A DNA stretch of 64,000 bases from Antilocapra americana (GCA_007570785.1 ML664161.1:6359191-6423190), one strand, 5' to 3'. Shown: positions 22,957 through 35,539, counted from the first letter of the stretch. Numbers and translations are program-made. The notes: a model not told the origin generated them from the sequence alone.

Positions 22957-25860
22957 TTTTTAACTGAAGTATAATTGATTAAAAATATTATATTAGTTTC
23001 AGGTGTACAGCATAGTCATTCAGTATTTTTATAGATTATACTCCTTAAAAGTTATTACAAGATAATTGCTGTAATTTCTGTCCTATAAGCACATCCTTGT
23101 TGTCTATCTCTTTTATAGAACAGTTTGTATCTCTTAATCTCATATCTCTGTCTTGTCTCTCCCATTTCCATCTTTCCACTGGTAACCACTAGTTTATTTT
23201 CTATATCTGTGGGTCTGTTCAGTTTTACTATGTGCCATCATTTGTTTTATTTTTTAGAATCCACACGTAAGTGCTTTCATCTAGTATTTGTCTTTCTATG
23301 TCTGACATTTCACTAAGCATAATATTCTCTAAGACCATCCACAGTGCTGCAATGGCAGAATTTCATTCTTTTTATAGCTAAGCAATATTATATTGCATAT
23401 AAACCAGATCTTTATCCATTCATCGGTTCATTGAAAACTTGGGTCACTTTTGTATCTTGGCTATTGTAAAGAGTGCTACTGTGAACACTTCAATGTGAGT
23501 TTTTATCCTGAATGGATGATGAATTTTGTCAAATACATTTTCTACCTCTACTGAGATTATCATGTGATTTTTATCCTTTCTTTTGTTAATATAATGAATC
23601 ACATTGATTGATTTGCAAATATTGAATCATTCTTGCATCCCTGAAACAAATCCAACTTGATCATGATGTATGATCCTTTTATATACTGTTGGATTCAGTA
23701 CACTAATAAGTTGTTGAGGATTTTGCATTTATATTCATCAAAGACATTAACCTGTAATTTTCTTTTTTGAATATCTTTATTTGGTTTTGATATTAGGGTA
23801 ATGTGGCCTCTTAGAATGAATTTGAGAGTGTTTCATTCTCTTAAATTTTCTGGAATACTTTAGGAACAATAAGCATTAATTCTTTTTGTTTGGTAGAATT
23901 CCCCTGTAAAGCCATCCAGTAGTGGACTTTCATTTGCTAAAAGTTTTTTTTTTTTAATTACAAATTCAGTTGCACTTATAGTGATCAGTCTGTTCAAATT
24001 GTTTCTTCTTGATTCGGTCTTGATTGCTGTGTTTCCAGAAATATGTCCATTTCTTCTAGGTTGTCCAATTTGTTGGCACATAACTGTTCATAGTATTTTC
24101 TTATGATTGCATCTCTGTAGTGCCAGTTGTTATTTTTTCCTCTTTATTTCTTATTTTATGTATTTTGGTCCTCTCTCTTTTCTTCTTGGTGAACCTGGCT
24201 AAAGGTTCATCAATTTCATCTTTTCAAAACACTACCTGTTGGTTTCATTGATCCTTCCTCTTGCTTTTGTACTCTCTATTTTATTTCCTCTCATATCATT
24301 ATTATTCCTTCCTTCTGCTGACTTTAGGATTTGTTTACTCTTCTTTTTCTAATTCCTATAGGTGGTAGGTTAAGCAGTCTGAGATTCTTCTTGTTTCTTG
24401 AGGAAGACCTGTATCTCTGTGAATCTTCCTCTTAGAACTGCTTTTGCTGCCTCCTATAGATTTTTCAAGTGTTGCATCTCCATTTTCATTTGTCTCAATG
24501 TATTTTCTGATTTTCTCTTTGATTTCTTCATTAACTTACTTTTTTAGTAGCATGTTGTTTTATATCCATGTGTTTATTCTTTTCCCACTTTTCTTTTTGT
24601 AATTGATTTCTAGTTTCATATCATTGTGGTCAGAAGAAAATGATTTATATAATTTCTATCTTCTTAAATTTCTTGAGACTTGTTTTGTGACCTAGCATGT
24701 GGTTTATCCTGAAGAACATTCAATGTACATTTGAAAAGAATGTGTATTCTGCTGCTTTTGGATTTATTGTCCTGTAGATATCTATTAAGATCATTTGGCC
24801 TATTGTTTCATTTAAAACCACTGTTGCCTTATTGATTTTCTGTCTGGATGATCTGTGCAATAATGTAAGTGGGATGTTAAGGTCCCATCCTATTACTGTA
24901 TTATTGTCAATTTCTCCCTTTATGTCTGTTAGTATTTGCTTTATATATTTATGTGTTTCTGTATTGGTTACATACATGTTAATGAACATAATATCTTCTT
25001 GTTGTATTGATCCTTTTATAAAATAATTCCCTTCTTTGGTTTTTCTTATAGCTTTTGTTTTCAAGTCTATTTTGTCTGAAAAATATATGAATTTGCATGA
25101 AATATCTTTTTCCATCCCTTTATGTCTCTTGAGTTCTGAAAGTGAGTCTCTTATAAGCAGCATATAGAAGGATCTTGTGTTTTTGTCTAACTGGCCACTT
25201 TACATCTTTTGATTGGAGCATTTGGTCCATTGACATTTAAAGTAATTATTGATAGGTATGTACTTATTGTCATTTTATTACTTGTTTTCTTATTGTTTTT
25301 ATAATTTTTCTCTGTTCATTTTTTCTTGTTTCTTTTCTTGTAGTTTGATGGTTTCCTTTAATAGTATTCTTACATTTCTTTCTTTTTATTGTTGTGAATC
25401 TATTGTAGTTTTTTGATTTATGGTTGCTATGGGGTTCAGATACATTGATCTATAACTACACCTACTTGTTTTAAACTGGCAGTAATTAAAGTTCAAATGC
25501 TAAAAGAGCTCCATTTTTTTTTGCTCTCCACCCCCACATTTTGTGTTTTTCATATCATATTTTACATCTTCACATTTATCCCTGTTTATTGTAGTTAAAG
25601 TTGCTTTTATCATTTTTTGTCTTTTATTCTTCGTACTGGCTTATTTCAGGAGTTGATCCTCAGTTCTTACTATACATTTGCCTTTCTTAATGGGATTTTT
25701 CCTTTCCTATAGATTCTTATTTCCTTCCTACTTAGAGAAGATCCTTCAACACTTGTTTTAGGGTAGCTTTGTATTGATTAATTCTTTTAGTTTTTGCTTG
25801 TCTGAGAAGCTATTTATAATCTCCTTCAATTCTTAATGATAATCTTGATGTGTTCATGGA
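22957..25860 (-). mobile_element. L1 LINE, internally deleted, ORF2 remnants
   Basis: A minus-strand L1. The 3' end lies at 22,957-23,510 (AACTGAAGTATAATTGATTA, GGTAACCACTAGTTTATTTT, CTTGGCTATTGTAAAGAGTG). Reverse-transcriptase-like sequence then starts abruptly near 23,510, so roughly the C-terminal part of ORF2 is missing. A frame at 23860-24081 keeps the LDGFTGEFYQT-like RT motif. The endonuclease domain is open at 24720-25163 (147 residues) with KGSIQQEDI, NTETHKYIKQILTDIKGE and RSSRQKINK. In intact L1 the segment GDFNTP is conserved; here it reads GWDLNIP, a changed motif. The ORF2 start is near 25,255 (TLNVNGPNAPIKR). The rest, to 25,860, is upstream L1 sequence. Not functional. Confidence 0.9.
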
Positions 25861-26239
25861 AGAAGATGATCTCCATGTCCTCTTACTCTGTTATTTGGTC
25901 AATCTCCCATCCAACACTTCTTTTAAATGGAGCTTGATTTTCCAATGGTGAAATTGTTTTAAAGTTTAAAATCATTACAAAAATAACTTTAAACAAAAGA
26001 AAATCTAATTTTGGATAGCCATAAGTATCTTCATAAAGCTTTTAGAGAGCCATCATCCATTTCCTTCAGTAATACTTTCAGATTCTTATAAAGAAGACCT
26101 TATATTTTATCATGTACTCCAAATATTGGGTTATAATGCCTACTACTAACTGTCTGGCTTTTCCAAATACTTCTCTCCTAGATTCAAATGTCATATAAAG
26201 AAAGTAAAAAGATACAGCAAATTAAGAACACTAACAATA
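25861..26239. other. Low-copy DNA, nothing recognised
   Basis: A short AT-rich interval between an L1 and a MIR; no gene seen. Confidence 0.4.
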
Positions 26240-26455
26240 ATAATAAATAGCATTTTTTTTATTACCTACCATATGTCAAGCAATCCATTTATATGTATAA
26301 ATGCTATTAAATCTTCACAACAGCATTGCAAGGTCAGTACCAATATCTCAATTTAAAATGAGTGAACAGAGGCCTACCAATGTTAATTAAGTAACTTACC
26401 CAAGTTCACCTAACTGAACTATGATAAAACTAACATCTAAGCCCATATTCTTTCC
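26240..26455 (-). mobile_element. MIR SINE
   Basis: A nearly complete MIR in reverse: ATTACCTACCATATGTCAAG, AAATCTTCACAACAGCATTG, TTAAGTAACTTACCCAAGTT, ending ACATCTAAGCCCATATTC. Confidence 0.75.
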
Positions 26456-28799
26456 AGGAATACCATATATCCTCTTAGAATACTAAAGTGAGACATTAGG
26501 AAATAGTCTTATCCCCTTAATTTTCAAAAGTGTAGACAAAGAGAAGGGCGGTAATATCATAGACTCTGTGACAACTAGCACTGCAAAAATTATAATCAAT
26601 AGAAACACTAAATCTATATTCAGAATTTGGAAAATCACAAGAAATCTAGGTTAAACAGAGAATCTGAATATTGTGATATTTGAAAAGAAAACATTCACCT
26701 CCATTTGATATCAGAAGAGGCTTACATTTTGTTAAAGTCTAGAAAACTTGCTTTTAGGTTTACAAGGGGAAAGGTAACCATCACTTTCTCTCCTAGATTT
26801 CTCTGCCTTCCTGCTACATTCCTCTCCAAAAAGTTTAGCTTATATCAATCAAAATTGCCATTTTTAACAGATGTGCATCTCAAACTCAATATTGCACTCT
26901 TCAGTTACTACATAACCCAATTGTGAAGGCAAAATGGTTGTTATGTGGAATATGTCTTTAAAACCTTTAGCAGTTAAGAAAAAAAGAGACACACCTAGCC
27001 TTATTTTTTCCATCTGGACCCAAAACTGCAGTTCATGGGCAAACTATATGGTATTTGTATTGGCAAGAAGAAGCGTGTGATTCCAAAACACCATCTAGTA
27101 GTGCTGTAACGTAGCCCACAGTGCTAATGAGGCATGGTGGTGAATATCGTTCTTGTAATAGTATCAATTGTTTCAATATGTAAAAGTCTCTTTAAAGTTA
27201 TATATTGAACCTATACTTATGTCTAGCCATCCTAAAATTGAATCCTACAAGTTACCAACAGACTTCAGCTTACAACCATCTCTGAAAATAGATCAAAAGG
27301 CACACCCTGCTCAAGATGGCTCAGTAATGTCCTTTTCTGGGAAAAAGTGAGAGCAGTTCTCAAAAGAACACTTTTTTAATTGAATGATTGCATAACCTAA
27401 TGGAGAGATTGCCCAGATTTGGTGTTTGGTGAGGGGAGATTCAACCTTGCTAGATTACCCTCACTTCATCTGGAGCTCTATCCCCAGGAGGATGTTAAAA
27501 TCAAACAACCAAGAATTATATCAGTACAGTGCTTAATGAAGATGTCCTGTAGTGGAATTTAAACAATTGTGAATGTACTTATTTTTCCTATTTGATTAAT
27601 TGCTGTATTTCTCCTAAAGAAAAAACTTTTCACATACCTTAAGAGATTAGATCATGGCTAATCTATACATATTATCTGTACATACTGTAGTTCTACTGTA
27701 TGTTATCTTCATATAACATCATTGAGAAGAGCTCACAAGCCAGATTTCACACTCACAAACACATATTTTTTTCATATTTCATAATTTTTTTCAATCCATA
27801 CCCAACAAAATGGTCCCCATCACCAACCAGCCTGGCTGCCTAAATAAGATTTGTAGGATCCTATCAATGATGGTGATGGCAAGTGAACATTGAGGCACGT
27901 TTGTCAATTCTGCCTCTTAAGGTTGGGATGTGACCTTGTGTATCCACAATATACATTGAACAATATATATATATATATATTTACTATTTATATGGTCTAA
28001 AGGAATGCCTCCATATAGTGATTCGTGGCCACAAAACTCCCCTAACTATCTCACTCTCAACAGAAGCATATAAGTAAGACATGGAAGAATAGCTAGCCAA
28101 TTGCACCTGCATTTTTGCATCTGCAACGAAAAACTGATCCAAATGAATGCTACACCCATAGGTAGAGGTGTGGGGAGAAATTGGGCCATGAGCATTCTGT
28201 AATACAGTAGAACTTCCTCTATGTTGTTAAGTGAAAAATAGAGATTAGACACAGGAAAACAAAAAAAGTCCAACTCCCTCCATTTATTATCTCAGGGTTT
28301 ATATCAGATCTGGTAATAAATTATTGAATAAGATTCCATTGTATCTAAGGATAACATACCTTGGGATTCTCAAAGAAGGTAAATTTAAATAAAATCAAAA
28401 TCCCTCCCTAGTCCTAGAGCAACTTTTTTCTTTTTGGCCAACATGGAGTATTACGTGCCATTATCAAAGGCATGTCAAAGCATCACACAGTTTAATTCCA
28501 CATTTCCATGTTTGAAAACATGGTCACCTTTTGCTGGAGGCAAGAAGGGAAGGAAGGCCATGATGCTCTTTGAGGGCTCCATGGAAGCCTGTTTTTCCTC
28601 TTCATCAAAACCTGAAAATAAGGGCTCTCTCTCCATCTTTATCGTGAAGGTGGAGCTGTGGTCCTTGAAAGCCTCTCTCTGCCTTCTTTCCTGGTGTTTC
28701 TAGCCTCCCATCAGTCAGAGGAAAGAGTGCCCCCACAGGCCATCATTAACCTGCCAATTCTGCCTCCAAACAAGAAGGACAAGAGCTCACTAATTTGAA
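26456..28799. other. Low-copy DNA, no gene seen
   Basis: Contains a short (TA)n at 27,963-27,981. Frames at 28,046-28,273 (minus) and 28,434-28,703 (plus) lack known motifs. The composition becomes less AT-rich toward the right, leading into the candidate conserved block at 28.8 kb. Confidence 0.4.
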
Positions 28800-29330
28800 G
28801 ATCAAAAAGCCACTTGTCCATTATATAATTGGAATGAAAGGCAAAATGTTGCCGTTCTGAAGAGCACAGTAATTACTAGCTGTTAATTGCTCTCTCGTGG
28901 TGGCTCACTTTTAATTAAAAAGAACAGCTCGTTGCAGGCCGATAAGCAATGGTGGAGACCAGTGGTTTAATCAACAAAGCAGAAAAATTTGTTTCTGCCG
29001 CGGCCAACAACTGCTTGAGAAATCTTCAGATGTCCAATTGAGATTAAAAACTGTCTATTTAGTGCAGTCAGATTTTATTTTAACCAAGGAAATGACTATT
29101 TGAAGTCTTCCAATGTGAGTGTCTCCGCCACATTCCCGCTGGTGCCGTGGGGACTAATCACGGACTGGGGTTGTGATCACTCAAGTAAAGAAATTTAGCG
29201 ACTTTCCTCTTGACTTCATCATTCTTGGGTAATTGGCCTGTCTGAGGTGAGTACTCTTTTTTTTTTTTTTAAGAAAGCGCTTTAAAGTATGGAAGGCCCA
29301 CAGACTGTGCATTTAATTACTGTTCATATT
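28800..29330. promoter_or_regulatory. Candidate conserved regulatory block
   Basis: A repeat-free stretch with homeodomain-type cores TAATTA (28870-28875), TAATTG (28884-28889) and TTAATTAA (28911-28918) within 50 bases. It also has CCGCGG (28998-29003), several preserved CpGs around 29,125-29,165, and a strong 5' splice-site-like GAGGTGAGTAC with GT at 29247-29248. There is no long open frame. This pattern is typical of developmental enhancers or a non-coding exon, but conservation itself cannot be seen in one sequence. Confidence 0.4.
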
Positions 29331-30379
29331 TCATGCAGTCAAACTGAATTTCATTTAAAAAGAAAATGATTTACCTATCTTAAAGAGGCCATATATGCTC
29401 TGCTTTGTTTTTTTCTTCCAGAGGTTATACATTTACATGCCCCCCCAGAAAAAAAATGTATTTAGGGCATCAAAGTTAATTCTGTAAGATGCTTCTCTAT
29501 CTTTTCCTCTTTCATCTAATAGCCACAAATGACAGCTATCCTTAGGAGGGGTGGGGGGATACTCCCTGGAAAAATAATACTACGTTTAGTTAAGAAGTTT
29601 TCCTAGGTTAAGTGGGGTTACTTGGTCCCAGTTTGGCTCGTATTTCTCCAATTGTGAACTGCATGTCCTCTCCATGTATCTTCTCTTCCCCTCCTTCTAG
29701 GCTGTGGTAGCTGGAAAGCCATTTGTTTTTAAATTTGCATGTGCTTCCACTTAACTGTTCCTGTATGAGTCTCAACCTATGTTTAAGTCTAGTCTTTCAT
29801 CAGGGAGGAAATAACTGCTGTCTTCACTAATCATAAGAAACGCATCTCTTTGTTGTCTGGCTCATATTAAGAATGTGTCTCAATCACAATGCCAGTGATA
29901 CAAACTGTTGGTCAAATATCTACCATACAAATTGGGGAAGCCTTAGCACTAGTCATCCTGCACAAAATGGTTTATCACTTCAGCTCAAATGGTGCTTCTA
30001 AAAGCATCTGTTCCTTGCCAGCCACTAAAGCAAACTTCTCTTTCTCCTAAACTGATACTCTTAAGATAGAGCCTACAAATAAATGAGTAAGTTAATTCAG
30101 GATAATGAAAAACTAACCAATTGTTAGCTTAATTTCATAGTCTTTATCTTCTCTTTGAAAATATTGCTGACCTTAGGCGGATGGAGACTGGTACCCCCTA
30201 CTTGCCTCTATGCCAAAGTCACGTAGGTCTCCCTCCTCCTAGGGAATTCATCAATTAAGTCCTAAACTGGCTTTCCTTAATTAAGTTGTCTGTTTTCAGA
30301 AAGTAAGGAAGGAAAAGAGAAGTTTAACTGAGTTTTCTATTACCCTTCTCATTTATATCCAAGAATCAACAGTTTACCA
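29331..30379. other. Low-copy DNA, nothing recognised
   Basis: No coding region or confident repeat was seen. May be continuous with the candidate regulatory block to the left. Confidence 0.4.
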
Positions 30380-30590
30380 TTGTGGAAAGAGTAGAGTCCA
30401 ATCTTAGTTTAAATCCCAACTTTATTATTTCTTAATGAGCAACCATGGGAAACATACTTGGCCTCTTATATCTCAATTCAGTCCATGGAGAAAATAAGTC
30501 TTTTAAGAAACTGTTACCAAAAGTAAATGAAATAATATTTTGAAGATAGTAGCTGTTTGGTAAATGATAGCTATTCCTAGGAAACGTTGG
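30380..30590 (+). mobile_element. Probable MIR SINE
   Basis: A weak plus-strand MIR match: TTTAAATCCCAACTTTATTA, then GAGCAACCATGGGAAACATA, then ATATCTCAATTCAGTCC. Confidence 0.4.
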
Positions 30591-30968
30591 ATACTGGTGA
30601 TAGGATATGCATACTAAGTCAAGAAGGGTTCCTCCCCACAGAATCCTCTGTTTACTTTCAAACATGGCAGGGGGAACTGGAGAAGAAAACCCCAGAATTA
30701 TTTTGTTTTGTTGAGTATTCTCCATTTCCTTCCACCTCTACACTTTATCATTGCGCACATGTCATTAATTAACTTACAGTAAAATCTGGCATGAGGGGGT
30801 AGGACACAGTGAATCAATGAATGGCCTCCAAGAGAAATTTGATAGTAGATTCACTTTAATAAAAAGGTGGGAAGGCAAAAAAGAAGACAGAGAATTGTCT
30901 TCTGAAATTTAAGTTTCTGAAAAGTTTCCCCAGGGTGTTAATGAGTAAAAAAAGAGCACATCATACAT

Positions 30969-30993
30969 ACACACACACACACACACACACACA
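30969..30993. repeat. (AC)n microsatellite
   Basis: Twelve and a half AC units, uninterrupted. Confidence 0.97.
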
Positions 30994-31599
30994 TTTCTCC
31001 TGACATCCCTTACCACATCTATCAATCCTATAAATAAGTTTAGTGACCTTATTTACAATAAACCTGAGAGGAAACTAGTCATATGAGCAGCAGCATCTTT
31101 TAATTTAAGAAAGCCATGCAACTTGAAAAATCATGAGATTATTTTCTCCTAAAATACATACTGAAAAATTGTGGCCTCTTTGATGTAATATTCCTTTCTG
31201 TCCCTTCTTCTACTGGGAACTACTATGTGGCTTTTTTTCTTTCTCACTGGTAGTTAGGAAGCTTTTAAAACTAATATTGAAGTCAACAAAAAATTAAATG
31301 TCTTAAATGAAGAATATTAGTTGTATTTTCAGTTACAAAATAAACTGGAACCTATAGTCATCCTTTCTGTATACAATCATGGAAACATCAAGTGATGGAG
31401 TTGAAAGGGATTTAGAAGAGTCTTTTGCAAATATAGTCTAGGCCTTTAAAAGTTACAGAACAAGTACAAATGGTCACTAAATTCTGTACTTAGATAGAAG
31501 TCAAAGAGAGCTGCTACTGTGCAGCAGGACTTCATCTTCCCCCAAAGGCTGAGTAGCAAAAGGTCCCCTATGAAAGAATAGAATTTGGCATTAGAAAGT

Positions 31600-31700
31600 G
31601 AATGGCCCAGTTATCAGGAGCAGGCTCTACTACCAGCTCCTGGCTTGACCCTGGATGGATCCTGTCACTTCCCTGATGTGATGACTGATGTAGAGAAACC
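31600..31700 (+). mobile_element. Possible MIR SINE fragment
   Basis: TACCAGCTCCTGGCTTGACC and CCTGTCACTTCCCTGATGTG follow the MIR core order. Diverged and uncertain. Confidence 0.4.
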
Positions 31701-31742
31701 CTGACAGCCAATTCAGCATAAGGAGTCTATTTTTCTATAACT

Positions 31743-31950
31743 GTGTTGTATGCTTAGTCACTCAGTCATGTTCAATTCTTTGTGACCCCGTGCCTGCAAG
31801 GCTCCTCTGCCCGTGGGGATTCTACCCAGGCAAGAATACAGGAGTGGGTTGCCAAGCCCTTCTCCAGGGGATCTTCTCAACCCAGGGATCGAACCCAGGT
31901 CTCCCACATTGCAGACAGATTCTTTACCATCCGAGCCACCAGGAAAGTCC
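31743..31950 (-). mobile_element. Bov-tA SINE with 11-bp target-site duplication
   Basis: A minus-strand SINE from the tail GCTTAGTCACTCAGTCATG to the head ATCCGAGCCACCAGGAAAG. The exact direct repeat TTTCTATAACT occurs at 31732-31742 and 31951-31961. It inserted at the T-rich edge of an L1 3' end. Confidence 0.96.
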
Positions 31951-31963
31951 TTTCTATAACTAC

Positions 31964-32645
31964 TTTTTTTTTTTCAATTTTGTGATAAAATATACATAAG
32001 GTAAAATTTACCCTTTTAACCATTCTTATGTGTACAGTTTAATCACAAACATTTCAAGTGTACATCACACATTGTACAAGTATCCATTTTAAAGTGTATA
32101 ATTCTGTGCATTCATATGTGCAATCATCACTACCATTCATCTCCAGAACGTTTTCATCATTCCAACCGAAACTCTATACCCATTAAGCAGTAACTCATCA
32201 TTTTCTTCTCCCCCCAGTACTCTGTAACCACTATTCTACTTTCTCTCTCTATGCATTTGCCTATTCTAGGTACCCCATATAAACGGAATCATACTTTATT
32301 CATTCTTTGATATCTGGCTTATTTCATTTAGCATATTGTTTCAAGGTTCACCCATGCTGTGGCATATGTCAAATTTTCACCTTTTTTTTATTACCTTATT
32401 TCATTGAAGGATAATTGCTTTACAGAATTGTATTGGTTTCTGCCAAACATCAACATGAAGCAGCCATAGGTATACATATGAAAATTTTACCTTTTTAAGG
32501 CTGAATACTATTCCACTATACAGGTAGAACACCTTCTGTGTATCCATTAATCTGTTGGTGGGCATTTAGTTTCTACCTTTTTAGCTATTGCTAATAATGC
32601 TACTATGAACCTTGATGGACAAGTATCAAAGTCCCTAGTTTCAAT
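31964..32645 (-). mobile_element. Old L1 3' end
   Basis: A minus-strand L1 terminus: poly-T, AAAATATACATAAGGTAAAA, CATCTCCAGAACGTTTTCAT, GGTACCCCATATAAACGGAA, then GGCTGAATACTATTCCACTA. It is interrupted by a short bovine L1 insertion at 32387-32481. Confidence 0.88.
32387..32481 (-). mobile_element. Short bovine L1 3' insertion nested in old L1
   Basis: TTTCATTGAAGGATAATTGC, TTTACAGAATTGTATTGG and GCAGCCATAGGTATACATAT are the ruminant L1 terminus in reverse. The flanks AAATTTTCACCTTTTT (32371-32386) and AAATTTTACCTTTTT (32482-32496) form a target-site duplication differing by one base. Confidence 0.85.
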
Positions 32646-33229
32646 GACAACTTTTGAGATTAAGGAAGAGTCTAAGCAGACTTAAAAGGCTATTGATAGT
32701 GGTCTGTCAGCACTGGGCTCATGTGTCCTGCTTAGAAAGTCAAGAAGACAGGTACAACATTGCTTGACTCACTTTGTACCATACCAACTACCAGAAGCTG
32801 CTCAACAAAGGTCTTATAACAGAAAGCACACTTGGCCTCTTTGGATCAATTACATGTTAAGCTTAAATCCTCTTACAGAGTGTGGGCAACCTTCTGCCCA
32901 TGCACTGTGCTAGTTAAGGGCAAAAGCGAAACAGTATGTTTATGCACGGGCTTCTCTGACACTCAGCTTCCTGTGTCTACCCGCGACGCCCAGAACCAGC
33001 AGGTCCGGGATGACGGTAGCCAATTCCGATCACAGTGAACTCTTGGGTTCATTTTATGATTGGGATGTGGAGGGGGAGCTTTGTTATCCTACTTCCTGTT
33101 TCTAATTTTCAGGCAGCACCTGTCACCAGCAGTCTTGACTTTCACAGTTTTCTTTTGAGTCTCTTGGCTTTTTTTTCCCATACTTGTTCTAAGGTTTATC
33201 AGAGGAAACACTTGCCCTCCCAAGGATGG
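32646..33229. other. Low-copy DNA, nothing recognised
   Basis: A balanced-composition sequence with some CpGs near 32,980-33,030. Open frames on the plus strand (32832-33038, 33035-33265) have no known domain. Confidence 0.4.
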
Positions 33230-33780
33230 CCTCCACGCTGTGACAGATTAATCCAAGTTGAGTGAACTTCCTTCAGACAGAGGACACTAATTATTATGAA
33301 GGCACTTAGAACACAATGCGAGCTGACATCTGACAGACCATTCCCTGCCAGCTCTGCATTGTCTTAATGTCAGACCCTGTCAGTTCCCAGCCTTAATTAC
33401 ATCCTGTTTACAAACATTAGGCCTGACTTCAGATGAAGCCTTAACAAAGGTTGACAAAGGTCAGGGTCACATCGCAAGGATGTTATCTGTCTGTACTCTC
33501 CTCCCGATAAACCAGAGGTAGAGGGCTGATTCGGGAGATAGCATTCAGGGCAGAAAAATGCACTGTGGTCACTGGAATATCTAATCTCTGCGGACACATT
33601 TTCATCCAATCTGCTAAGCACTGTGGCAGGCAGAGGGGCCCAGATTTAGAGGGCCAACTCAGTGCTGCTCGTTATCTGAAATCCCCTGAGGGCAGACGTG
33701 GCAAAGGTGTTGGGAAAAACCTTCAGCAGGAAGGCGGTAGTCACCCTTTGCCACTGATTCAAGAAAAACAAATTCAAGTA
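33230..33780. promoter_or_regulatory. Candidate conserved regulatory block
   Basis: A repeat-free stretch with TAATTA (33394-33399), the forkhead-type core TGTTTAC (33405-33411), and a nuclear-receptor half-site cluster: AGGTTGA at 33448-33454, then AGGTCA and GGGTCA directly adjacent at 33458-33469. There are also SOX/TCF-like AACAAAG and GATA-type GTTATCT motifs. No long open frame. This resembles an enhancer; conservation and activity are inferred. Confidence 0.38.
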
Positions 33781-34059
33781 TTAAAAAGGAACCCCAGTTA
33801 AAATACAGACTTGTGTCAAAGATAACAAGCAAATTTTAACTGGTATATACAACCTGATTTTTTTTCATTCATTATTTTTGAAATGCTTTTATGTTAAAGT
33901 CAAGAAACAGATTTTTTTTTCTTAGATTTATTTTACATGCTAGACTTTCATTCAAAGCAATCAAACTTAGTTACCTTTGAATTTTAATAGGTTATAGCAG
34001 TAATTGATAGTATAACCTATCTTTTTTTTCTTTTAAGTTTTGGCCTTCAGTGGTCATCT

Positions 34060-34190
34060 GCCAATCTCTATATTTTACAAATAGGAAGACAGTGGGTTGA
34101 ATCATTTAACACAACTAGATCTTACAGTACACTGGTGGCACAGCTAGGCTGGAACCAAAATCTCTCATACCCAGTCTGGGGTTCTTTGGA
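34060..34190 (-). mobile_element. MIR SINE fragment
   Basis: The reverse MIR core: TATTTTACAAATAGGAAGAC, GTGGCACAGCTAGGCTGGAA, CCAAAATCTCTCATACCC. Confidence 0.6.
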
Positions 34191-34621
34191 AGTAAACACT
34201 TTTATTTTTTTAAGAATTCTTAAGGAGTCTGGCATCTAAGTACTAGACATCTGTTTAACAACTTATTAATTTTGCCTTCTCAGCCTTCTTTCCTAAAGAT
34301 ATAAAGAATTTAGATTCTTTTCATCTTATAGGTTCTAACATATAAATTTTTTCAGTGTTCTTCTTTCAAATGCATTTCCTTAAGTCTTGTATTTCCCATA
34401 GTGCCCACAAAAGCACTCAGTAGATAATTTATATAACTGCTTGAGCACACCTTGGTTCTTCCCCATTATCAACACTTCTGCTATGCTAGCTCCATGTCAT
34501 TTTCTTACTGAGTCCAGTGAGCTGCAGTCTGTTCAACAGGCTTACTTCCTATATGTACATCTTGTAGAAGTGAGTTTAGGTGTATCTCTAACAACTTTGC
34601 CATAATTGGGGTTTTTTTTAG

Positions 34622-34838
34622 ACTTTTTTCTTTCTTTCTTTCTTTTTTTTTTTGATGTGGACCATTTTTAAAGTCTTTATTGAATTTGTTGCAATAGTTC
34701 TTCCATTATATGTTTTGGTTTTTTGGCTGTGAGGTATATGGGATCTTAGTCCCCAGCCAGAGATTGAACCTGAACCAAGATTGAACCTATCTTTTGGAAG
34801 ACAAAAGTTTAACCACTGGACATCCAGGGAAGTCCCTA
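34622..34838 (-). mobile_element. CHR-type SINE
   Basis: A minus-strand element: T/TTTC-rich tail at 34,622-34,655, TTTGGCTGTGAGGTATATGG, GATTGAACCTGAACC, and the head CCACTGGACATCCAGGGAAG. It carries a small internal duplication of the GATTGAACCT block. Confidence 0.82.
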
Positions 34839-35199
34839 TCATGATAGGTTTTCAGGTCATCGTTTCACAGAAATGGCCTCTTTTGGTGTCTAGTTCTTTC
34901 CTCATCAGCAACACTGCCTGCCACATCCCATGTCCAACACACAAAGACACACCTTCAGGCCTGCAGTTTAACCTTCCCTCCCAAGAAAATCCCAGAACTC
35001 TGGCCCTACAGTTTTAATTTCTTGCCACCAGTGGGTAACTGAATTTTTTAGACTTAATCCTAACTCTTCATTTCTTTTCTTCCTCATCTCTGTGGGAGGT
35101 CTCTACACAAACACAATAAGCCTAAGAACAAATCATTTCCAGGGTCCCTATCCCAATCCTCCCATCTTGAAAGAAGAAACTTCATTCTCCTGATCTCTA

Positions 35200-35350
35200 A
35201 TTTTTAAACTTTGAGAGTCCTTTCTTGTCCCTACCTACTTCTTATCGTAAAGAACCATGACTTGTTCATTGCTTGATTCGAAATACCTGCCACAGTACCT
35301 CAAACATAGTAGGCACTTATTAATGCATGGATAAATGAGCAAAAACAATG
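35200..35350 (+). mobile_element. L2/MIR-like tail fragment
   Basis: TTGTTCATTGCTTGATTCG, CCTGCCACAGTACCTCAAAC and ATAGTAGGCACTTATTAATG follow the plus-strand L2 terminal sequence. Confidence 0.5.
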
Positions 35351-35539
35351 AAAGGATAAGTGAAGGAATGGACAAACTAGGTAAAATCATTGAGTCTTTG
35401 ATAATTCTTTTTCCACAATATCCCAGCATCCCTTTTCTGCTTCATCCATTTCAACCATCTTGATTTTCAAGGCTCTCTTCACCATGAATCTGAATTACTA
35501 CAATCCATACTTGGTTCATCTGCCTTAATCTCTCCATCT

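Noticed and set aside
24720..25163. Possible cellular endonuclease gene
   Set aside because: The motifs are those of L1 ORF2 and it is embedded in L1 DNA on both sides.
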